This document shows positions 1 to 9,161 of a stretch of 64,000 nucleotides of DNA, piece by piece. Made by a program: the position numbers and the translations under genes. Source of the stretch: Pseudomonas aestuarii (GTDB lineage: Bacteria > Pseudomonadota > Gammaproteobacteria > Pseudomonadales > Pseudomonadaceae); contig NZ_JAQJZJ010000008.1 in the NCBI RefSeq assembly GCF_027988105.1, positions 124,001-188,000 on the forward strand. The letters run 5' to 3'. Each line of letters opens with the position of its first letter. Position 1 is the stretch's first letter. The notes under the pieces are model-generated. The model was not told the DNA's origin. It saw only the letters and a program-made list of their open reading frames with translations, and ran no database searches.

Positions 1-462
1 CTGCGCGCCGGCGGCGGTGGCGCGCTGGGCAAGGATGAAGTCGGCTACGCCATGCGCGAACGCCTGTTTCCCGTCGCCACCATCGCCACGCCAAACCTGC
101 CGGAAGCGCGCATCCTCGCCGAACTGCCGGACGGCACCGCCGATGAATGCGCGGAGAAGCTGCTGCCTTATATCCAGCACCTGCTGATCACCGGCGGTCA
201 TGGCGACGAGCACCAGGTTCATAATCGCCTGTATTGCCGCGACGGCAGCCGCCACACCTTCACCTGCCAGCGCCTGCCGGGCAGCTACCACGGCTCAGGT
301 TGCACCCTGGCCAGCGCCCTGGCCGGTCGCCTGGCCCTCGGCCAGGAGCTGGTCAGCGCCGTGCAGTTCGCCCTCGATTACACCTGGCGCACCCTGCGCG
401 ACGCCGAGCAACCTGGCCACGGCCAGTACATCCCGCGCCGCCTGCCCCTGGATTTCTGCTGA
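1..462 (+). CDS. thiD: Hydroxymethylpyrimidine/phosphomethylpyrimidine kinase, C-terminal part
   Basis: The gene enters from outside the window and its last 153 codons are visible. ThiD phosphorylates HMP and then HMP-phosphate to HMP-PP, the pyrimidine half of thiamine. The visible part has the family segment ATPNLPEA (about visible residues 29-37) and the ribokinase-fold anion hole GSGCTLASA near visible residue 98, which belongs to the active site. The usual length is about 265 residues, so roughly 110 N-terminal residues lie upstream. The stop is 13 bases before the thiE start, which fits a thiDE operon feeding both halves of thiamine phosphate. The identification is firm; the start is not visible. 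Confidence 0.93.
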   Translation: MRAGGGGALGKDEVGYAMRERLFPVATIATPNLPEARILAELPDGTADECAEKLLPYIQHLLITGGHGDEHQVHNRLYCRDGSRHTFTCQRLPGSYHGSGCTLASALAGRLALGQELVSAVQFALDYTWRTLRDAEQPGHGQYIPRRLPLDFC

Positions 463-475
463 TGGAGAGCCGTCG

Positions 476-1105
476 ATGAAACTGCGTGGCCTGTATGCCA
501 TCACCGACAGCCAGCTGCTGGCTGGCGGCAAGCTGCTGCCTTACGCCGAGGCGGCGCTGAAAGGCGGCGCCACCCTGCTGCAATACCGCGACAAATCCAG
601 CGACGAGGCGCGCCGCCTGCGCCAGGCCGAAGCCCTGCGCGAGCTGTGCAATCGCTACGGTGCGGGCCTGATCATCAACGACGACGCCGAACTGGCCGCA
701 CGCCTCGGCGTCGGCCTGCACCTGGGCCAGACCGACGGCTCGCTGTCCGCCGCCCGCGCCCTGCTCGGGCGCCAGGCGATCATCGGAGGCACCTGCCATG
801 CACAGCTTGGGCTGGCCGAAGCCGCCGCCCGGGAGGGTGCCAGCTATGTCGCCTTCGGTCGCTTCTTTGATTCCAACACCAAGCCCGGCGCCCCCAGCGC
901 CACGGTCGAGCTGCTGGATGAGGCGAAAAGTCGCATCAGCCTGCCAATCGTCGCCATCGGCGGCGTGACCCTGGACAATGCCGCCCTGCTGATCGCCCGA
1001 GGCGCCAGCATGGTGGCGGTGATCCACGCGCTATTCGCCGCCGACTCGACCGCCGAAGTCGAACGCCGCGCCCGCGCCTTCAGCGCCCTGTTCGCCACCG
1101 ATTAA
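476..1105 (+). CDS. thiE: Thiamine-phosphate synthase
   Basis: ThiE joins HMP-PP to the thiazole phosphate to give thiamine monophosphate in the cytoplasm. The 209-residue product has the family landmarks: QYRDKS (pyrophosphate and substrate site) near residue 39, the GLHLGQTD segment near 80, and the C-terminal VAIGGVT phosphate-binding loop. The ATG at 476 is preceded by TGGAGAGCCGTCG (GGAG, about 8 bases of spacing), so the longer reading back to base 200 in this frame is rejected because it would overlap most of thiD. It is co-directional with thiD. thiL, which finishes the pathway, lies at 58.4 kb in the riboflavin operon. Confidence 0.97.
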   Translation: MKLRGLYAITDSQLLAGGKLLPYAEAALKGGATLLQYRDKSSDEARRLRQAEALRELCNRYGAGLIINDDAELAARLGVGLHLGQTDGSLSAARALLGRQAIIGGTCHAQLGLAEAAAREGASYVAFGRFFDSNTKPGAPSATVELLDEAKSRISLPIVAIGGVTLDNAALLIARGASMVAVIHALFAADSTAEVERRARAFSALFATD

Positions 1106-1164
1106 CTGATTTGCGGGGCGGCCCGACTCGCCCCGATTCGATTCGATATTTGAGAGGCCCTGCC

Positions 1165-2453
<1,289 letters not shown>

Positions 2454-2454
<1 letters not shown>

Positions 2455-3110
2455 TGCAGTACAGCACCGCCCTGTCCGGCGCTCTCCTGGCCCTGGCCTG
2501 CCTGGCTAGCGCCGTGGCCATCGGCAAGGCACGCAAGGGCTATGGCGAAGCCGATCAACCGGCGCTGTTCTGCGCCCTGCTCGGCTTTCTCCTGGCGGCC
2601 GCCGCCGCCAGCGTTGGCGTCATGCGCTTCGCCGTCGACCCGGACTGGCAGGCTGCGCACCTGTGGCTAAGCCAGACCAGCAGCTTTCTCGGCCAGCCGC
2701 TGCTGGGCGTGGCCGCGCTGACCCTGGGCCGCGGCTGGGCCTGGAGCCGGCCGAACTGGGGGCGCGTGGTCCTGGGGCTGTGCGCTTTCTTTGAGCTGTT
2801 CCGACAAATGAACCTGCTTGAGGACTACCAGCTGCTGCTCAACCTGGCGACCCTGTTGCTGATTGTCTATGCCGGCGCCATCCAGTGGCCGCGACGCACG
2901 CCGACAGGCGCGGCAACGGCAGTTGTCGGCCTGTTCTTGCTGGCCACACTGGCAGTCGGCAGCGACGGCTTTATCGGTCCGCTGCGCCGCCTCGACCTGC
3001 TGCAAGCCCTGCTGACGCCGGCCTACCTGCTGCTGGCCTGGCTGCTTCTGACCCTGCCGGGCCATGCAGAGGATTGCGCCAATCGAGAAAAGCCCGTAAA
3101 GACTTTGTAA
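2454..3110 (+). CDS. Uncharacterised inner-membrane protein following hemL
   Basis: The 218-residue product is strongly hydrophobic. Likely membrane segments lie at about residues 5-23, 38-60, 75-90, 97-112, 120-140 and 155-175, with a final one near 190-208. It has a short basic, hydrophilic tail. No catalytic motif is recognised. The ATG overlaps the hemL stop by one base, which sets the start and argues for coupled expression. A membrane protein also follows hemL at this place in other Pseudomonas (from memory). Codon use resembles its neighbours, so it is a resident gene of unknown role. The gene call is confident; no function is proposed. Confidence 0.8.
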
Positions 3111-3134
3111 GAACGCCACTGCTTATTTCATAAT
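3105..3134 (+). promoter_or_regulatory. Candidate sigma-70 promoter for the Sel1-repeat gene
   Basis: A -35-like TTGTAA (3105-3110) sits over the stop codon of the upstream gene. It is followed, 18 bases on, by a -10-like CATAAT (3129-3134). The downstream gene starts about 68 bases later. This is pattern matching only. Confidence 0.35.
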
Positions 3135-3201
3135 GCCAACGCCGACGCACCTTGTCGGCCGGGCTCGACCCCGCACCGCTTCCCGAGGTATACGGATTTC
3201 C

Positions 3202-3750
3202 ATGAACTGCACCGGCCGCACCCTATCGCTGGGCTGCCTGCTGCTTCTTCTGCCGCTGCTTGCGTTCGCAGGCGGCAATACCCTGCTGATCCCCGCAACC
3301 GGCAGTTGCTCGCTGGACACTGCGCCCGAAGACCTGCCCGACGCGCTGGTCGCCTGCCAACAAGCGGCGCAGAACGGTGACCCGCAAGCCGAATATGAAC
3401 TGGGCGAATTCTATTACGATGGCCAGCGTACGCCGCGCGACCTGGCGCAAGCACTGAGCTGGTTCGAGCAGGCCTCGCTGCAAGGTCATGCCCAGGCACA
3501 ATACCGCCTGGGCATGATGTTCTTTCGTGGCGAAGGCGTACCGGCGAACAACCTGCAGGCTTATATAGTGCTGAAGATGGCCGCGGTAAATGGCTCGGAC
3601 GAAGCCATGGACAGTGCAGACCTGGTCTCGGCACGCATGCAGCGCGAGGAACTGGAAATCGCCGGCCAGGTACTCGGTGAGATATTCCGCAACTACCTGC
3701 TCGAACTACAGGCGGCCGACGGCCAATCGCCGTTCGCGCCACTGCCATAG
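3202..3750 (+). CDS. Secreted Sel1/TPR-like repeat protein
   Basis: The 182-residue product starts with a clear signal peptide (MNCTGRTLSLGCLLLLLPLLAFA) that ends near residue 24, so the protein is probably periplasmic. Residues about 50-125 hold two Sel1-type repeats with the typical pattern of A-x-Y-x-L-G and a following W-F/A-A helix (PQAEYELGEFYYDG, then AQAQYRLGMMFFRGEG). Sel1 repeats make alpha-solenoid surfaces for protein binding, often around the cell wall; the partner here is unknown. The ATG at 3202 is chosen because it begins the signal peptide; the 3133 start would add an arginine-rich stretch in front of it. Confidence 0.8.
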   Translation: MNCTGRTLSLGCLLLLLPLLAFAGGNTLLIPATGSCSLDTAPEDLPDALVACQQAAQNGDPQAEYELGEFYYDGQRTPRDLAQALSWFEQASLQGHAQAQYRLGMMFFRGEGVPANNLQAYIVLKMAAVNGSDEAMDSADLVSARMQREELEIAGQVLGEIFRNYLLELQAADGQSPFAPLP

Positions 3751-3874
3751 CTGGGTCTGACTCGCACGATGGGCCAAGCCGCGCAGGCTGAGCCCGATAC
3801 ACCCATCATCAAACAGCCTGGGTAGCGCTTCGCTCAACCCATCCCGCCCGACTACACCAGGCTCGCTTGCCGAG

Positions 3875-4198
3875 TTATTTATCCGGCATCGGCATGGGGA
3901 ACGGCATGACATTGCCACCACCCTTGGCCTCGCTGATTTTCGGCGTGCCCAGGCGCTCGACCTCATCGATACGGATGATCGCGTGCATCGGCAAGAAGCT
4001 GCGCACCACGCCGTCGAACTGGGCCTTGAGTTTCTCTTCGCTGGGATCGACCACCACCTGGGTGCGCTCACCGAAGACGAACTCCTCCACCTCCAGAAAG
4101 CCCCACAGATCGCTCTGAAAGATCTGCTTGGCATACATTTCGTACACCTGACCCTGGTTGAGGAAAATCACCTTATAGATGGGTTCGCGCTTGCTCAT
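3875..4198 (-). CDS. DUF1820 family protein
   Basis: The 107-residue protein matches a small, widely conserved proteobacterial family of unknown function (DUF1820). Its pattern is an N-terminal PIYKVIFLNQG strand, a middle VEEFVFGE segment and a proline-rich tail ending FPMPMPDK. No signal peptide or membrane segment is seen, so it is likely cytoplasmic. The start MSKREP (4198) is preceded on the minus strand by TCCAGACTTTCATCC; the longer reading to 4243 adds a hydrophobic stretch that the family lacks. It stands alone, convergent with the Sel1-repeat gene. Confidence 0.8.
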   Translation of the reverse strand: MSKREPIYKVIFLNQGQVYEMYAKQIFQSDLWGFLEVEEFVFGERTQVVVDPSEEKLKAQFDGVVRSFLPMHAIIRIDEVERLGTPKISEAKGGGNVMPFPMPMPDK

Positions 4199-4238
4199 GG
4201 ATGAAAGTCTGGACTGGAGGGGAAATAAGAGGGCGCAA

Positions 4239-4265
4239 ATCATAGCATAAGACTGAGGACTGCAA
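4239..4265 (-). promoter_or_regulatory. Weak promoter candidate for the DUF1820 gene
   Basis: On the minus strand TTGCAG (4265-4260) is followed after 15 bases by TATGAT (4244-4239), about 40 bases before the start codon. The spacing is short, so support is weak. Confidence 0.25.
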
Positions 4266-4334
4266 GTCCGCTTTGACGCGCCCCCAGCCCTGGCCTAAGC
4301 GCATGCGGGACAGCGCCCCCATGCCCGCCCCTGC

Positions 4335-4916
4335 TCAGCCGTGACCGCTGCTATCCGACTCCGCCTTCCACTTGATACTGCAGCCGATACTGGGCACCTG
4401 GGCGATATCGACGAGCCGTCCGTCGAGGTGCCGCTCCAGGGCTTGTCGCAGATCTTTTCCGCTAACCGGAATGTTGCTGCCCGGGCGCGAGTCGTCGAAC
4501 CGACCGCGATAGATGCAGTGCAGCTGCTCGTCGAACAGAAAGAAATCGGGGGTGCAGGCCGCGCCGTAGGCTTTCGCCACCTGCTGTGTTTCATCGTAGA
4601 GGTAGTGAAACGGATAGTTTTTGTCGCGGGCCTTTTGCGCCAGTTTGCGCGGGCTGTCTTCGGGATAACTCTGCGCATCGTTGGCCGAAATGGCCACCAC
4701 CCCGAGCCCTTTCGGCATGTATTCCCTGGCCAGGTCGAGCAGGGCATCCTCCACGTGCTTGACGAAGGGGCAGTGGTTGCAGATAAACATCACCAGCGTA
4801 GCCTTTGCGCCCTGCACGGAGGAGAGAATCACCGGCTCCTGGCTGAGCGGGTCAGGCAAGGTAAAGTCCGGGGCCGAAGTCCCCAGGGGCATCATGGTCG
4901 AGGGAGTTAATGCCAT
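4335..4916 (-). CDS. Thioredoxin-like (AhpC/TSA-type) redox protein
   Basis: The 193-residue product has a thioredoxin fold of the peroxiredoxin/ResA-like type. It contains a CxxC pair, Cys46 and Cys49, in MFICNHCPF, followed by the cis-proline segment AACTPDFFLFD near residue 125. Members of this group are thought to act as thiol oxidoreductases or peroxidases; the substrate is unknown. There is no signal peptide, so the cytoplasm is likely. The start MALTPS (4916) is chosen because GGAGG lies 8 bases upstream; the longer MEDGVM start at 4931 would place the ribosome site inside the coding sequence. It is divergent from miaB. Confidence 0.82.
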   Translation of the reverse strand: MALTPSTMMPLGTSAPDFTLPDPLSQEPVILSSVQGAKATLVMFICNHCPFVKHVEDALLDLAREYMPKGLGVVAISANDAQSYPEDSPRKLAQKARDKNYPFHYLYDETQQVAKAYGAACTPDFFLFDEQLHCIYRGRFDDSRPGSNIPVSGKDLRQALERHLDGRLVDIAQVPSIGCSIKWKAESDSSGHG

Positions 4917-5090
4917 TACACCATCCTCCATTAACGAATATTGACTTCACCACCGGACCGACGGCAGCCCGCTGCGCCGCAACGCCCTGAGCAGCACATC
5001 GGCCCGATGCCCACTCTTGCAAGGATAGGCCGATCTGCGGCTGGCGGACCCATCTCAAGCTTTTTCATCTCGCCTTCCAGCGCCCAGTGC

Positions 5091-5119
5091 TTTTCTCGGC
5101 TCTAGCCTCGCCCTATAAT
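5091..5119 (+). promoter_or_regulatory. Probable miaB promoter
   Basis: A perfect -10 TATAAT lies at 5114-5119, with a TTTTCT hexamer at 5091-5096 (17-base spacing) as a poor -35. The miaB ATG begins 33 bases downstream. Confidence 0.5.
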
Positions 5120-5152
5120 GCGCGGTTCTTCGAATCACCCTTTTGAGCGCGC

Positions 5153-6484
5153 ATGACCAAGAAGCTTTATATCGAAACCCACGGCTGCCAGATGAACGAG
5201 TACGACAGCTCGCGCATGGTCGACCTGCTGGGCGAACATCAAGCCCTGGAAGTCACCGCACGCGCTGAAGACGCCGACGTGATCCTGCTCAACACCTGCT
5301 CCATTCGCGAAAGAGCTCAAGACAAGGTGTTCTCCCAGCTTGGCCGCTGGCGCGAGCTGAAGCTGGCCAATCCGGAACTGGTGATCGGCGTCGGCGGCTG
5401 CGTAGCCAGCCAGGAAGGGGCGGCAATCCGCGACCGCGCGCCCTATGTCGACGTGGTCTTCGGCCCGCAGACCCTGCACCGCCTGCCGGAAATGATCGCC
5501 GCCGCGCGCAGCACCAAGCTGCCGCAGGTGGACATTTCCTTCCCCGAGATCGAAAAATTCGACCGCCTGCCCGAACCACGGGTCGACGGCCCCAGCGCCT
5601 ATGTCTCGGTGATGGAAGGCTGCAGCAAGTACTGCACCTTCTGCGTGGTGCCCTATACCCGCGGCGAGGAAGTCAGTCGACCACTGGCCGACGTGCTCGC
5701 CGAAGTGCTGCACCTGGCCGAAAACGGCGTACGCGAAGTCACCCTGCTCGGCCAGAATGTCAACGGCTACCGCGGCGACACCCCGGAGGGCCAGCTCGCC
5801 GATTTCGCCGAACTGCTCTATGCCGTGGCCGCCATCGACGGCATCGACCGCATTCGCTACACCACCAGCCACCCGCTGGAATTCTCCGACGCGCTGATCC
5901 AGGCCCATGCCGAGATCCCCGAACTGGTGAAATACCTGCACCTGCCAGTGCAGTCGGGCTCCGATCGCATTCTCGCGGCCATGAAGCGCAACCACACCGC
6001 CCTCGAGTACAAATCGCGCATCCGCAAGCTGCGCGCCGCGGTGCCGGACATCCTGATCAGCACGGACTTCATCATCGGTTTCCCCGGCGAAACCGAGAAA
6101 GACTTCGAGCAGACCATGAAACTGGTCGAGGAGGTCGGCTTCGACTTCTCCTACTCCTTCGTCTACAGCGCACGCCCCGGCACCCCGGCGGCAGACCTGG
6201 CCGACGACACCCCGGAAGAACTGAAAAAGCAGCGCCTGGCGATCCTGCAACAGCGCATCAGCCAGCAAGGTGCCGAAAACAGCCGACGCATGGTCGGCAC
6301 GGTGCAGCGCATCCTGGTCAGCGACTACTCGAGGAAAGACCCCGGCATGCTCCAGGGCCGTACCGAGAGCAACCGGGTGGTCAACTTCCGCACCGACAAT
6401 CCACGCCTGATCGGCCAGTTCGTCGACGTCCATATCGACGACGCGCTGCCCAACTCATTGCGCGGCAGCCTGCTTGGCGAGTGA
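5153..6484 (+). CDS. miaB: tRNA-2-methylthio-N6-dimethylallyladenosine synthase
   Basis: MiaB is a radical-SAM methylthiotransferase that adds a methylthio group to i6A37 in tRNAs reading UNN codons. The 443-residue protein has the three N-terminal cysteines of the auxiliary iron-sulfur cluster (Cys12, Cys49, Cys83) and the radical-SAM triad Cys157, Cys161 and Cys164 (CSKYCTFC). A C-terminal TRAM domain covers about residues 375-440. Length and start are standard. A TATAAT-containing promoter precedes it, and the ybeZ-ybeY-corC-lnt group follows 200 bases downstream, the usual order. Confidence 0.98.
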   Translation: MTKKLYIETHGCQMNEYDSSRMVDLLGEHQALEVTARAEDADVILLNTCSIRERAQDKVFSQLGRWRELKLANPELVIGVGGCVASQEGAAIRDRAPYVDVVFGPQTLHRLPEMIAAARSTKLPQVDISFPEIEKFDRLPEPRVDGPSAYVSVMEGCSKYCTFCVVPYTRGEEVSRPLADVLAEVLHLAENGVREVTLLGQNVNGYRGDTPEGQLADFAELLYAVAAIDGIDRIRYTTSHPLEFSDALIQAHAEIPELVKYLHLPVQSGSDRILAAMKRNHTALEYKSRIRKLRAAVPDILISTDFIIGFPGETEKDFEQTMKLVEEVGFDFSYSFVYSARPGTPAADLADDTPEELKKQRLAILQQRISQQGAENSRRMVGTVQRILVSDYSRKDPGMLQGRTESNRVVNFRTDNPRLIGQFVDVHIDDALPNSLRGSLLGE

Positions 6485-6684
6485 GCGGCGGGAGCCTTTG
6501 CCAGCGCGCCCTGAACCATCATGCGAGCGCACCACTGGCTTCGGCCCCGTGACGCGCACGCCCCCCCCTTCCCAGGCCAACCTCAGGCGATGCTAAAGTC
6601 GCAGCAGTCCGCGCTTTCCCGCGCGCACTGCTAGCGGTATTCTTCGCCTCACTACCCCAGCCGACTGGCGGCCATCAAACGACC

Positions 6685-7689
6685 TTGAACGCACCCATAG
6701 AACCTCATCGCTTCATCCTCGAACCCTTTGAAGCTCGCCGCTTTGCCAGCCTCTGCGGGCAATTCGATGAGCATCTGCGCCTGATCGAACAGCGCATGGA
6801 CATCGAGATCCGCAACCGCGGCAACCAGTTCGAGCTGATCGGCGCACCGGAGCAGACCGCTTCCGCCGAGCAACTGCTGCGCCGCCTCTACCGTGAAACC
6901 AAAAGCACGGAGCTGTCACCGGACATGGTGCACCTGTTCCTGCAGGAATCCGGTGTCGAGGAGCTGGCCAACCCCACCGCCGAGCCCAGCATCGCCCTGC
7001 GCACCCGCAAAGGCATGGTGCGTCCGCGCGGGGCCAACCAGCAGCGCTACGTCAAAGCCATTCTCGAGCACGACATCAACTTCGGCATAGGTCCGGCCGG
7101 CACCGGCAAGACCTATCTGGCGGTGGCCTGCGCAGTGGACGCCCTGGAGCGCGAGCAGATCCGGCGCATTCTGCTGGTGCGCCCGGCCGTCGAAGCCGGC
7201 GAGAAGCTCGGCTTCCTGCCCGGCGACCTGTCGCAGAAGATCGACCCCTATCTGCGTCCGCTGTATGACGCACTCTACGAGATGCTCGGCTTCGAGCAGG
7301 TGGCCAAGCTGATCGAGAAACAGGTGATCGAGGTCGCGCCGCTGGCCTATATGCGCGGGCGCACCCTGAACAACAGCTTCATCATCCTCGACGAGAGCCA
7401 GAACACCACCCTGGAACAGATGAAGATGTTCCTCACCCGTATCGGCTTCGGCTCCACCGCGATAATCACCGGCGACATCACCCAGGTCGACCTGCCGCGC
7501 GGCACCAAGAGCGGCCTGACTCACGTGATCGACGTGCTGCGCGACGTGCCGGGCATCAGCTTCACCCACTTCAAGCCCAAGGACGTGGTGCGCCACCCCC
7601 TGGTGCAGCGCATCGTCGAAGCCTACGAGCATTACGACAACCGGGTCCATGGCAAGCTGATCGACGAGCAGGACAACGGCCATGCTTGA
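6685..7689 (+). CDS. ybeZ: PhoH-like ATPase YbeZ
   Basis: The 334-residue product is a cytoplasmic P-loop ATPase of the PhoH family. It has Walker A GPAGTGKT at residues 136-143 and Walker B SFIILDESQN with Asp236-Glu237. An N-terminal KH-like RNA-binding region (about 10-70) fits a role with the nuclease-like YbeY in rRNA maturation. The only available start that fits the family N-terminus is a TTG at 6685, with no clear Shine-Dalgarno sequence, so translation may be weak. The 3' end overlaps ybeY by 8 bases, so the two are translationally coupled. Confidence 0.93.
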   Translation: MNAPIEPHRFILEPFEARRFASLCGQFDEHLRLIEQRMDIEIRNRGNQFELIGAPEQTASAEQLLRRLYRETKSTELSPDMVHLFLQESGVEELANPTAEPSIALRTRKGMVRPRGANQQRYVKAILEHDINFGIGPAGTGKTYLAVACAVDALEREQIRRILLVRPAVEAGEKLGFLPGDLSQKIDPYLRPLYDALYEMLGFEQVAKLIEKQVIEVAPLAYMRGRTLNNSFIILDESQNTTLEQMKMFLTRIGFGSTAIITGDITQVDLPRGTKSGLTHVIDVLRDVPGISFTHFKPKDVVRHPLVQRIVEAYEHYDNRVHGKLIDEQDNGHA

Positions 7690-8140
7690 GCTGGATCTGC
7701 AGATCGCCACCCAGGCCAACGGATTACCCAGCGAGGCGCAGTTTCGCGCCTGGTGCGATATAGCCCTGCGCCAGCGCACGGCCGACTCCGAGCTGACCAT
7801 CCGTCTGGTCGACGAAGCCGAAGGCCTCGAGCTCAATCACACCTATCGCCAGCGCGACTACGCCACCAACGTCCTGTCCTTTCCCGCCGATATACCGGAC
7901 GGCATGCTGGACATCCCCCTGCTCGGCGACCTGGTGATCTGCGTGCCGGTGGTCGAGCGCGAGGCGCTCGAGCAAGAAAAACCCCCGGAGGCGCACTGGG
8001 CGCACCTGGTGATCCATGGCTGCCTGCACCTGCTCGGCTACGACCACATCGACGATGCCGAAGCCGAAGAAATGGAAGCGCTAGAACGCACACTGCTCGC
8101 CGAGCTGGGTCATCCCGACCCGTATGCCGACGACAAATAG
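7682..8140 (+). CDS. ybeY: Endoribonuclease/rRNA maturation factor YbeY
   Basis: YbeY is a zinc metalloprotein needed for 16S rRNA 3'-end maturation and ribosome quality control. The 152-residue protein has the diagnostic HGxxHLxGYDH zinc site, with His112, His116 and His122. Length is normal for the family. It begins inside the end of ybeZ (8-base overlap) and is followed 39 bases later by corC, forming the conserved ybeZ-ybeY-corC-lnt cluster. Confidence 0.96.
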   Translation: MLELDLQIATQANGLPSEAQFRAWCDIALRQRTADSELTIRLVDEAEGLELNHTYRQRDYATNVLSFPADIPDGMLDIPLLGDLVICVPVVEREALEQEKPPEAHWAHLVIHGCLHLLGYDHIDDAEAEEMEALERTLLAELGHPDPYADDK

Positions 8141-8179
8141 CAACTTATTGCCCACCAGCAAGGATCCCGAGTAACCCCC

Positions 8180-9019
8180 ATGAGCGAAGACCGATCGAGC
8201 AACGAGCCAAAGTCCTGGTTAAACAAACTGACCCAGGCTTTTGCTCATGAGCCGAAAAACCGCCAGGAACTGCTGGAAGTACTGCGCGAAGCACACCAGA
8301 ACAAGCTGCTCGACAGCGAAGCACTGGCCATAGTCGAAGGCGCCATCCAGGTCGCCGACCTGCAAGTTCGCGACATCATGGTCCCGCGCTCGCAGATGAT
8401 CAGCATCAAAGCCAACCAGACGCCCAAGGAATTCCTGCCCTCGATCATCGACGCCGCTCACTCGCGTTATCCGGTAGTGGGCGAAAGTCTCGACGATGTG
8501 ATCGGCATCCTGCTGGCCAAGGATTTGTTGCCGCTGGTGCTGCTGGATCAGCAGCCGAGCTTCAACATCAAGGATGTGCTGCGCCCGGCGACCTTTGTCC
8601 CCGAGTCCAAGCGCCTCAACGTGCTGCTGCGCGAGTTCCGCGCCAACCACAACCACATGGCCGTGGTGATCGACGAATACGGCGGCGTGGCCGGCCTGGT
8701 GACCATCGAAGACGTACTCGAGCAGATCGTCGGCGACATCGAGGACGAGCACGATGTCGAGGAAGACAGCTACGTCAAACCGCTGCCCAGCGGCGATTTC
8801 CTGGTCAAGGCGCTGACCCCGATCGACAGCTTCAACGAATCCTTCGACACCCAGTTCTCCGACGACGAGTTCGACACCGTCGGCGGCCTGGTGATGAGCG
8901 CCTTCGGCCACCTGCCCAAGCGCAACGAAGTGACCGAAATCGGCGAGTTCCGCTTCCGCGTGCTCAACGCTGACAGCCGCCGCATCCACCTGCTGCGCCT
9001 GACCCCGCTGGTGCGCTGA
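8180..9019 (+). CDS. corC: CorC/YbeX-type CBS-domain protein
   Basis: The 279-residue protein has the CorC (YbeX) architecture without a membrane domain. A paired CBS module spans about residues 65-190 (VADLQVRDIMVPRSQM begins it) and a CorC_HlyC domain with FDTVGG spans about 205-278. The family is linked to magnesium/cobalt efflux and, through its neighbours, to ribosome metabolism. The CBS pair is known to bind adenyl nucleotides in relatives. The start at 8180 gives the usual N-terminus. It is co-directional with ybeY and lnt. The exact role in Pseudomonas is not settled. Confidence 0.93.
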   Translation: MSEDRSSNEPKSWLNKLTQAFAHEPKNRQELLEVLREAHQNKLLDSEALAIVEGAIQVADLQVRDIMVPRSQMISIKANQTPKEFLPSIIDAAHSRYPVVGESLDDVIGILLAKDLLPLVLLDQQPSFNIKDVLRPATFVPESKRLNVLLREFRANHNHMAVVIDEYGGVAGLVTIEDVLEQIVGDIEDEHDVEEDSYVKPLPSGDFLVKALTPIDSFNESFDTQFSDDEFDTVGGLVMSAFGHLPKRNEVTEIGEFRFRVLNADSRRIHLLRLTPLVR

Positions 9020-9161
9020 AGCGCGGCCTGATCGCGGAGATAAGGGGCAAGGCACGGGGAACAGGCGGCCTCATACCCAAACCCTTACTCCCGACACACC
9101 TTCCCCCCCTCCACATTCCTCTCTACCCTTGCGCCACCCCCAATCCAAGGACCTGCATTCA